Source of the DNA: Opeltia flavorubescens
Taxonomy: Eukaryota; Ascomycota; Lecanoromycetes; Teloschistales; Teloschistaceae
DNA length: 64,000 bases
NCBI GenBank assembly: GCA_000442125.1
Contig: KE546971.1
Location: forward strand, 1,738,583 to 1,802,582
Reading direction: 5' to 3'
Of this stretch, positions 56,900-64,000 are shown piece by piece. Position 1 is the first letter of the stretch. Each line of letters starts with the position of its first letter. A program made the translations under genes and the position numbers. Under the pieces are notes generated by a model. That model saw only the letters and a program-made list of their open reading frames with translations. It had not been told where the DNA came from and did not search any database.

Positions 56900-59800
56900 A
56901 TGCCACTCCTTTCACCTTCCCAGCCTGCTTCATCCACGAAGAAGCAGCAATCCATCTCGAGCTTCTTTGGTAGAGGAGCTGCCCCTCAAAAACCCCCATT
57001 GCGTCAAAACGTGGATCATTCTAGCAATAATGCTAGCAGTCGAACTCAATTGGAATCTCTCGATGAGAGCTTGTTCATAGCCGAAGATGAACACACCTCG
57101 CCTCCAATTCCCATCCGAAGACAGTCCCATACGCCGAAGCGGAATCACAGTGAAATTCTCCCGGTGGGAGAACCAGAGTCTGAAAACCATTCGGATTCGA
57201 CTAGCCGAAAACGGATCAAGATATCTGACATCCACGAAGGACCGATCCTTGATTTACACGAGAGTCCTCCGGCAAACCATACTGATGATATTACCTCCCC
57301 TCTCACGACGACTGCCGCAAATTGTGTTAAGAGACCAAAGGCATCAGAGAGGACGTCCCACTACTTGTATTCTAGTTCACCTTCTCGAGATGCAGAGAAT
57401 GTTGAAGACGACGAGACTAGAATGATAAAGGAAAAGCTTCACCACAGATTTGTGAAAAAGCTTGGCCGTCCAGACAGTATCGCAGAGATCAAAAGACGCA
57501 AACGGCAGATCACTGAGGGAGGACAAGACCAGGCTAGTGATCAAGAAGGCGATCCAGAAGATGCGGAAGATGAGGAAGTCGCTACTTCGGGAGCAAAAAC
57601 CAAGAAGGGTACAGCAGCCAAGAGAAATTCTAGTAAATTAACGCCAATGGAGAAGCAAGTCCTAGAAATCAAGAGAAGTCATTCAGACACATTACTCGTG
57701 GTTGAGGTTGGCTATAAGTTTCGATTCTTCGGCGAAGATGCTCGCACAGCAGCCAAGGAGTTAAGTATAGTTTGCATACCCGGCAAGTACCGCTATGATG
57801 AACATCCATCCGAGGCTCACCTGGATCGGTTCGCCTCAGCCAGTATTCCAGTGCACAGGCTACATGTACATGTCAAACGCCTTGTTGGGGCGGGGCACAA
57901 GGTTGGCATAGTCCGTCAACTCGAGACAGCTGCCCTAAAAGCCGTGGGGGATAATCGCAATGCACCGTTTGTCCGCAAGTTGACCAATGTTTACACCAAG
58001 GGCACTTATATTGATGATGTTGAGAGCCTGGAGGGTCCTGTGTCGGGGCCTTCAGGAGGTGCACCAGCTACAGGGTATCTCGTCTGCATCACTGAAAGCA
58101 ATGCTAAGGGCTGGGGCACCGATGAGAAAGTTCGCGTTGGGATCGTTGCCGTTCAACCTGCGACTGGGGATGTCATCTACGACGACTTTGAGGATGGTTT
58201 CATGAGGAGCGAAGTTGAAACGCGTTTGTTGCATATTGCTCCTTGTGAGATCCTCATCGTAGGCAATCTATCCAAGGCAACCGAGAAGCTAGTGCAACAT
58301 CTATCAGGGTCCAAAACAAATGTCTTTGGAGAAAAGGTCCGAGTGGAGACAGTCGAGAAGCCAAAGACCATGGCGGCTCAAGCGTACAGTCACGTATCAA
58401 ATTTCTACGCCGGAAAGATGAATGCATCTGATCCCGGCAAAGATGATGCATCGAGCAGAATTCTGGACAACGTATTGAAGCTTCCAGAAGACGTAACAAT
58501 CTGTTTATCGGCAATGATCACCCATATGACCGAGTATGGGCTTGAGCATGTCTTCGATCTCACGAAATATTTTCAGTCATTTAGCGCACGATCATACATG
58601 CTACTCAACGGAACCAGTCTTACGAGCTTAGAAATCTATCAAAATCAGACAGACCACTCAGAGAAAGGGAGTCTCTTCTGGACTCTGGATCGAACGGAAA
58701 CTCGTTTTGGTCGCCGGCTGCTGCGCAAATGGGTCGGCCGACCATTGCTTATCAGAAAAGAGCTTGAAGAACGTATCGCGGCTGTAGAGGAACTGAAAGA
58801 AGGCGAGCAGACTGCCAAAGTTGAAAGAATCAAGCGTTTGTTGCGTCAAATCAAGAGCGACCTCGAGAAGAGTTTGATTCGCATATATTACGGTAAATGT
58901 ACGCGTCCGGAATTACTAACCGTCTTGCAAACTATGCAACGTATTGCAAATGAGTTTGTGGCGATCAAATCTCCACATGAGATTGGGTTTCATTCAGCTA
59001 TAATCAATGGTGCCATTGCCGCTCTCCCCACTATTGCGCAAGATGTTATCGACTATCTTGAGCGAATCAATGCCGAGGCAGCAAAACACGACGACCGTTA
59101 TGCCTTTTTTCGCGAGGAATTTGAGAGCGAAGAGATCGAGGAGCATAAGCTTGGGATTGCCAGTGTGGAACACGAGCTTGATGCGCATCGAAGTGTGGTA
59201 GCAGAGAAGATCAAGAAGAAGAAAGTAGAATATGTTACAGTTGCCGGAATCGAATATCTCATTGAGGTCGACAACACAATGCTTCGAAACGTGCCTGCCT
59301 CGTGGAGCAAGATCAGTGGGACAAAGAAAGTATCTCGCTTCCACAGCCCAGAAGTGGTGAGGCTTATCCGCGAAAGGGATCAACACAAGGAAGCACTTGC
59401 AGCAGCATGTGATGTGGCCTTCTCTGCATTGCTGGCAGAGATTGCAACCAAATACCAATCGTTTCGTGACTGCATCCAATCGCTGGCGGCTCTTGACTGC
59501 TTGATCTCCCTTGCCGCCGTCGCTAACCAGCCAGGCTACATCAAACCTGAGTTCACTGACGAAACGTGTCTTATTGTGCAGCAAGGCAGGCATCCTATGG
59601 TCGAACAATTACTCCTTGATGCTTATGTACCTAATGACACCCTTCTTGCCACGGAACAGACACGAGCTTTGCTGATTACAGGCCCGAACATGGGCGGCAA
59701 ATCAAGCTACGTTCGGCAAGTTGCTCTTATCGCGATAATGGGGCAGATTGGATCCTACGTGCCGGCGGAATTTGCCAAACTGGGTATGCTTGATGCGATT

Positions 59801-60361
59801 TTCACACGGATGGGGGCTTTTGACAATATGATGGCCGGCGAATCCACGTTTATGGTCGAGCTGTCGGAAACGTCAGACATCCTCAAGCAAGCAACGTCCA
59901 GGTCCTTGATCATTCTGGATGAGCTCGGAAGGGGAACATCTACGTATGACGGCGTGGCAATTGCGGAAGCAGTTCTCGATTATGTGATTCGAGAGAGCAA
60001 GAGCCTCACCTTGTTCATCACACACTATCAGAATCTCAGCGCTTTGGCGAAAGGGTTTGATGATGGTTCACTCAAAAACGTGCACATGAAATTCGAGGAA
60101 AGCGGCGAAGATGGCCAAGACATTACGTTCTTATACGAGATAGGGCATGGCGTTGCTCATCGATCGTATGGGCTGAATGTGGCACGACTGGCCAATGTCC
60201 CGGACGCGGTGCTTGATGTGGCGGCTGTCAAAAGCAAGAAACTTGAGAATGAGACTCGGAAGAATCGGATGGCGCAATTATCTCAGATTCTGTGGAGAAG
60301 CCTTGAGAACCCGGGTGGGGAACACTTGGACTTGCTTATCAATGGCATCGAGCAGTTGTAG
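56900..60361 (+). CDS. MSH3: DNA mismatch repair protein MSH3
   Basis: Single exon, 1,153 aa from ATG 56900. The frame is open 11 codons further up without an ATG. Residues 15-22 (QQSISSFF) are a PCNA-binding PIP box, as at the start of Msh3 and Msh6. The MutS mismatch-binding domain starts at [12 protein letters not shown], followed by [17 protein letters not shown]; this wording is Msh3-like and lacks the Msh6 Phe-x-Glu reading motif. Connector, lever and clamp regions follow. The ATPase has Walker [11 protein letters not shown] at about residue 930, [16 protein letters not shown], Walker [17 protein letters not shown] at about residue 1005 and the FITHY His loop. With Msh2 it forms MutSbeta, which recognises insertion/deletion loops. 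Two ACGCG boxes upstream fit cell-cycle control. Confidence 0.95.
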   Translation: MPLLSPSQPASSTKKQQSISSFFGRGAAPQKPPLRQNVDHSSNNASSRTQLESLDESLFIAEDEHTSPPIPIRRQSHTPKRNHSEILPVGEPESENHSDSTSRKRIKISDIHEGPILDLHESPPANHTDDITSPLTTTAANCVKRPKASERTSHYLYSSSPSRDAENVEDDETRMIKEKLHHRFVKKLGRPDSIAEIKRRKRQITEGGQDQASDQEGDPEDAEDEEVATSGAKTKKGTAAKRNSSKLTPMEKQVLEIKRSHSDTLLVVEVGYKFRFFGEDARTAAKELSIVCIPGKYRYDEHPSEAHLDRFASASIPVHRLHVHVKRLVGAGHKVGIVRQLETAALKAVGDNRNAPFVRKLTNVYTKGTYIDDVESLEGPVSGPSGGAPATGYLVCITESNAKGWGTDEKVRVGIVAVQPATGDVIYDDFEDGFMRSEVETRLLHIAPCEILIVGNLSKATEKLVQHLSGSKTNVFGEKVRVETVEKPKTMAAQAYSHVSNFYAGKMNASDPGKDDASSRILDNVLKLPEDVTICLSAMITHMTEYGLEHVFDLTKYFQSFSARSYMLLNGTSLTSLEIYQNQTDHSEKGSLFWTLDRTETRFGRRLLRKWVGRPLLIRKELEERIAAVEELKEGEQTAKVERIKRLLRQIKSDLEKSLIRIYYGKCTRPELLTVLQTMQRIANEFVAIKSPHEIGFHSAIINGAIAALPTIAQDVIDYLERINAEAAKHDDRYAFFREEFESEEIEEHKLGIASVEHELDAHRSVVAEKIKKKKVEYVTVAGIEYLIEVDNTMLRNVPASWSKISGTKKVSRFHSPEVVRLIRERDQHKEALAAACDVAFSALLAEIATKYQSFRDCIQSLAALDCLISLAAVANQPGYIKPEFTDETCLIVQQGRHPMVEQLLLDAYVPNDTLLATEQTRALLITGPNMGGKSSYVRQVALIAIMGQIGSYVPAEFAKLGMLDAIFTRMGAFDNMMAGESTFMVELSETSDILKQATSRSLIILDELGRGTSTYDGVAIAEAVLDYVIRESKSLTLFITHYQNLSALAKGFDDGSLKNVHMKFEESGEDGQDITFLYEIGHGVAHRSYGLNVARLANVPDAVLDVAAVKSKKLENETRKNRMAQLSQILWRSLENPGGEHLDLLINGIEQL

Positions 60362-60841
60362 TCGCTTCCATATTTGATTCCTGATATTTTTGATCGACGT
60401 CTTTCCCCGTGCACATGCCACGTGGGGATCCCGTCTTGCTAATGATAGCTCATCTGGACTGTCGTATGCACTCTTTGACCTCCGTCTGCATCATCTTACG
60501 GATAAGGCATGACCTCTCCTGTCTCAAATGGAAGGTAGGCTAATTGGGAAACGTGCGACCGTTTCAGGTGCGTCGAAAATCTCCGTGGGTGGTCGGCACG
60601 GTAGAATACGCGACACGCGCGGTCCCTGGGCAAAGCACCTCATTAAAGCAAGAGGCGAAATTTCTTTTTCGTTTTGTACTGACACAAAATGAGTGCCGGA
60701 AAGAAATTCATTCCACAGCCTACCTCTACTGTGTTGAATAGGTAGCACTGCTTGGCCATGTCAACCTTCACTTTTTCTATCGTTCTGTATACCAATCTTC
60801 CATAGTCGTCTTTCTTATTCCTTGCGGCGACGACTCTCGTA
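60362..60841. other. Intergenic region between MSH3 and a secreted-protein gene
   Basis: No gene seen. Contains the MSH3 3' flank and the promoter of the next gene. Confidence 0.6.
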
Positions 60842-61679
60842 ATGCGACAACCTTTCCTCTACTGCTTCTTCGTCCCAATCGCTATTTCCTTCCTGCCTTT
60901 CGTTGCTGCCGACTACGACCTCTACCCATCAGACAAGGCCACATGCGTCAATAACAGTGCCCAGCTCAACGATGTCAAGGTCCAGCCTTACTGCGACAAT
61001 GCCATCTCAACTATTTGCGGCACTGTCGTCGAAACAATGGCGGCTTCCCGCCCTCTATCAAATTACAGAGCACACGGAATTCCTCCTCCGTTTGGAAGAG
61101 GCACCTGTGAAGTCAACATCCTTTTTCTCGAACCATTCCCAAGCTTCCCATTCGACTATGCCACTTGCGTCGAAGGTTTCCAGAGCATCACCATCGACTG
61201 CATGCTGATCGGGTACGGAAAACACGCGGGAAAAGGCCATCAGTCCGGTGTGAGAGGTGTGCTTTACAACGCCAACGGCTTTGATAACTCCAGCACGAAT
61301 CCTATGTTTTCCGCGCTGGACAGGACGGGTCCGGGATACATAGTCGGACCGCCGGAATCGTATGGGATCATATTCGCCAAGGACTTGACTTCCAATGTGC
61401 CTGGAAACGCAGTAATTCGAACCGCGTGAGTTCAATCATCGATCCGTAAAGCTTTTTTTGGTTTTTCCTTGGTGTGGTGATGCTTCACGAAGAGCCAAAA
61501 AGTAAGCGGGCGCTTAGGAATGAATGATGCTGACGAATATGCCCCTTGACAGGTCTTGTCATAACAAGAATGGCACGCATGTTTGTGAGATGCCCCCGGC
61601 GCCTTCGGGGTGGTTGGAGGTAAACGTGCTCGAGATGGCGAGGGTGAACCTGTGTACTGACGATTGGATAGGACATTGA
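60842..61679 (+). CDS. Secreted cysteine-rich protein, 236 aa
   Basis: Two exons: 60842-61425 and 61553-61679. Residues 1-23 are a signal peptide (FLYCFFVPIAISFLPFVAA). The first exon runs into a stop that overlaps a GTGAGT donor. Splicing to a TGACAG acceptor continues the frame into SCHNKNGTHVCEMPPAPSGW and ends LCTDDWIGH, adding three cysteines, so the intron is convincing. The mature protein has nine cysteines. Other marks: RGTCEVNILFLEPFPSFPFD, then CVEGFQSITIDCMLIG and GVRGVLYNANGF. It may be related to small fungal glycan-binding (Y3-like) or other secreted beta-rich proteins, but I cannot assign a family. Secretion and disulfide bonding are well supported; the function is not. Confidence 0.7.
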
Positions 61680-62359
61680 AGCCGCTTGGGCGGATACAAA
61701 TACGAATGTAAAGCCAGGATGAATGATCCGTATGAGGATTATTGAGCTTTGAGATGAGTGCAGCTAAAAACACAGGGGAGGCAGGCTGGTATGACGTCGG
61801 TACTGTCCTCATTTGCCAGAGGACAACCAGCGAAGCAACTGATGGCCTACCTTGATAAAAGATCCGCGGCTGGGCGACATACTATTCAGGCTTCGAGTAA
61901 GGCAGATACTCGGAGACAAGCATTGACTGCGGGTCTGTTCTGGAGGTGATAGCACCTCCTACTGGAATTGAATATGTGGCTGGATCATGTATATAATTCG
62001 TCTTGACAGACCCACCAGATAAGATATAGATATCCATGAGTCTTGTGGCCTGGGTTCAGGACTACCCGTACAGGCATCTAATGGCGACATTGAGATAGTG
62101 TTGCAAAAAGGTACACAGCAAGGTTGTTCTCAATCCGCACTACTCGAGGTGTTTACTCTTCTAACATCCCAATTCGGGTTGTTTTCAATATCAATCCGTT
62201 GTCCAGGAGTCTCATCATTTTGTCAGTAAATTTCTATTTTAGCCAGTTTTCTGCTCTCCATAGATTAGATCTCATTACATAAAAAACACGAAAATGCGAA
62301 TGCATGATCTACAGTTAGACTTCATCATGCAACGCACTTTTGACTCTGAACTGCAATTA
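61680..62359. other. Intergenic region with no gene seen
   Basis: Short ORFs only. Contains the 3' flank of the secreted-protein gene; AT-rich around 62220-62300. Confidence 0.5.
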
Positions 62360-62809
62360 TTACTTCCCTCCACAGCGTCCGTAAACAACTTCCTTACATA
62401 TTTCTGCCACAGTCAAATCTTTAGATCGTCTGACCAGATACACGCCTAAAGACCCTGATTTAGGAAAAGGTAGGTTCATTGTCCGATTATAGATACAAGC
62501 TACCGCTGTCAAACTTGCACTTCCTGGTTCAGACGGCCGCCCGACGTTGGGATGAAACGACGTGATTGTGAAACCGGCTGAGCCACCCTTTAGCGCTACG
62601 GTATTTGTCTGAGGACAGGCACTATTGAGAAGAAACGGCCGGAGAATGAGAATGCTTTGTGGGGTAATGTTATTTTTGTGGAGTACGCTAGGAGCTACGT
62701 CCGTGAGTATGGAACGAGGTTTCATTGCAGGATAGGTGGTTATGATTTTGTAAGGAACATTACTACGTATATTACAATTCAGACATCTTTTCTCAGGTTT
62801 GGGGAGTGT
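62360..62809 (-). CDS. Weak candidate for a small cysteine-rich protein, possibly partial
   Basis: An open minus-strand frame runs from about 62809 to the stop at 62360, with the first ATG at 62725. Its composition is protein-like: LILRPFLLNSACPQTNT, ALKGGSAGFTITSFHP, ASLTAVACIYNR, AEICKEVVYGRCGGK. Upstream of the ATG the frame reads ETLPKPEKRCLNCN, with a KR pair before two cysteines, as if the true start were in an earlier exon. I found no exon that clearly supplies a start or signal peptide. It could be an unrecognised small secreted protein or a chance ORF. Confidence 0.3.
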   Translation of the reverse strand, partial: TLPKPEKRCLNCNIRSNVPYKIITTYPAMKPRSILTDVAPSVLHKNNITPQSILILRPFLLNSACPQTNTVALKGGSAGFTITSFHPNVGRPSEPGSASLTAVACIYNRTMNLPFPKSGSLGVYLVRRSKDLTVAEICKEVVYGRCGGK

Positions 62810-63214
62810 CTCTCACGGTTAGCCATCTCGTCTTTTTCCTTCTCGGATACTATAAGAATGATGTTGAAAACTTTGCCCTTTTCAGGCTCTAGCGACGACT
62901 TTGAGCGAGAGCAAACATGAAGGGTAATTCATACAGGTCCACACAGTTTGGATAATTGGTTTTCATGCAATCCAGCCCTTGTGTATCTATTGAAGCTCTC
63001 ATTGAGGCGTGTAAGAGTAAGAGAGCCGGTTATAGATGATGTATATAGGGCTGCCAACACAACATACCGAGCTTACTTCATTTCAATGTCGATACCTCGT
63101 CTTCACTAGTGTGACAAAGTAACATGTTTGTTTACCATCAATCCATCACTTTGGATCACCATGTAATTACCCGGCACTCTTTGTCCACTATATAAGTATT
63201 CTTTGTTTGCTCTT
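62810..63214. other. Gene-free stretch
   Basis: I see no supported gene here. Confidence 0.45.
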
Positions 63215-63502
63215 CTAATCCCTTGGCAACTCCCACTTTTGATCTTTCCCAATTTCCATAATACCGCCGAAACTCGTTGTTGACTCAATGACCAACTTAA
63301 ACCGTGAATGGTTTTTGTCGTCATCCATCAATGCATCCATTACAAGTGAGACATATTCTACTGCAAGTGCTCTTCTTCCCAGCGCCTTCTTCCTCAAGGA
63401 TAATTTTTCATAACCGGGCTTGAGGATCTCGCAGGCGAGATCCTGTGACTGCGATTTCGATTTTGATCTGAGACAACTTTGTCTCCTCACCTTCATCAAC
63501 AA
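63215..63502 (-). CDS. Weak candidate for a small basic protein
   Basis: Open frame of 95 codons. The part from DLACEILKPGYEKLSLRKKA to the end (SFGGIMEIGKDQKWELPRD) looks protein-like. The first part, rich in Lys/Ser/Gln, might instead be a 48-bp intron (GTGAGG donor, CACAG acceptor) after a Met-Lys start, leaving 75-80 aa. It overlaps the leftmost copy of the right-end repeat, so its coding status is doubtful. Confidence 0.25.
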   Translation of the reverse strand: MLMKVRRQSCLRSKSKSQSQDLACEILKPGYEKLSLRKKALGRRALAVEYVSLVMDALMDDDKNHSRFKLVIESTTSFGGIMEIGKDQKWELPRD

Positions 63503-64000
63503 ACCTCATTCTTGAGGTACGAGCTGACACTGGTGCAGACGAGCAGTGACGGCTCCGAGAGATAATAGTCGATACAGAAAGAGATAATGCCAATGGCAGT
63601 CCTTCGACGACTTTCCTGCTATGATACATAGTCTTGCGTAAGTATTCTCACTACTTTGTTCTTTGTCCTTGATGATCAAATAAAGTCGTTCAGCTGAGGA
63701 TCTTTTTCATTGAGCGAGATCTTATGATTTTAAATTAGTTTATGGATCTGAGACGATCTATTTTTCAGTCTACAAGAGAAGCATCGGTTGCGAGAGAAGG
63801 CTAATACTTCTATAGCGGTAGAGAACATCGTGAAGCCACCAACAATGCAAGAGCTTAGATTAGTCTCATGCTCACTCATTGTAAGTACTCTGGCCTTTGT
63901 CTGTAAAGTTGTTATTGATGAACCATTTTTTCGCTCTGAATATCCTCTTTATCAAGCAAGATATCATGACTGCAAATTACCAGATCTGAGACAATCCATC
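63346..64000. repeat. Three diverged tandem copies of a 240-290 bp unit
   Basis: Three landmarks recur in the same order. A GTGAGA/GTAAGT site lies at 63346, 63638 and 63881. GCGAGAT or GCAAGAT lies at 63435, 63714 and 63956. GATCTGAGACAA or a close variant lies at 63465, 63745 and 63983. Spacings are about 280-292 and 238-243 bp. The copies are well diverged, with A/T changes most common in the middle copy. The third copy is cut by the window end. Whether they are old duplicated exons or non-coding repeat is not clear. Confidence 0.65.

Noticed and set aside
1-64000. tRNA, rRNA, CRISPR arrays, LTR or capsid-bearing elements
   Set aside because: I looked for B-box-like motifs, paired long terminal repeats, integrase or reverse-transcriptase motifs, and spaced short repeats. 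None was seen. CRISPR is not expected in a fungus.

Overview
The window looks like a piece of a filamentous ascomycete (Pezizomycotina) nuclear chromosome. Genes are dense, lie on both strands and carry short introns (about 45-100 bp, mostly GTAAGT-like donors, CTRAY-like branch sites close to the AG). The content is typically fungal: Zn2Cys6 and FAR1-type regulators, a Dal5-type permease, a sugar transporter, a P450, an Sfp-type phosphopantetheinyl transferase, MSH3, RhoGAP, Bet2, Erv2-like oxidase, mS29, RRS1. I cannot place it below subphylum with confidence. All exon models are mine, read from splice signals and frame continuity. There is one 100-N assembly gap (5377-5476) and three single ambiguous bases (17938, 18102, 53384).

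Left part (0-16 kb): an unknown Ser/Pro-rich basic protein (+); a very large secreted Ser/Thr/Pro-rich wall-type glycoprotein (-) with a 12-bp PTSL minisatellite, a second 108-bp minisatellite and a repeated cysteine module; a Net1/Dnt1-like nucleolar protein (-); and an MFS sugar transporter (-). A 3.2-kb stretch (15.6-18.9 kb) has no convincing gene, only decayed-looking ORFs.

Middle (18.9-33.2 kb): a small secreted Cys/Ser-rich protein (+); a gamma-glutamylcyclotransferase-like gene (-) head to head with the phosphopantetheinyl transferase (+); a seven-exon, about 1,889-aa protein (+) whose layout (helical N-terminus, beta-rich PH-like region, long disordered basic middle, C-terminal coiled coil) matches meiotic chromosome-axis core proteins of the Red1/SYCP2 type, with a GC-AG last intron; a FAR1-type regulator (-); a probable small secreted protein (+); and a FAR-17a/AIG1 membrane hydrolase (-) with a 24-nt microexon.

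Right part (33.5-64 kb): a Zn2Cys6 regulator (+) converging on a P450 (-), followed by a Dal5-type permease (-); a C2H2-type unknown (-); Rab geranylgeranyltransferase beta subunit (-); a RhoGAP (+); mitochondrial ribosomal protein mS29 (-) head to head with RRS1 (+); a 99-aa acidic protein (+); an Erv2-like sulfhydryl oxidase (-); a branched-chain aminotransferase (+); MSH3 (+) with two ACGCG boxes upstream; a secreted Cys-rich protein (+); then a gene-poor right end with weak ORFs and three diverged tandem repeat copies (63.3-64.0 kb).

Most genes are unrelated housekeeping functions. The only stretch that could be a small functional group is regulator-P450-permease (33.5-41.2 kb), and that is only a suggestion from adjacency. 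The two observations I rate highest are the candidate meiotic-axis protein and the modular cysteine/PTSL wall protein.
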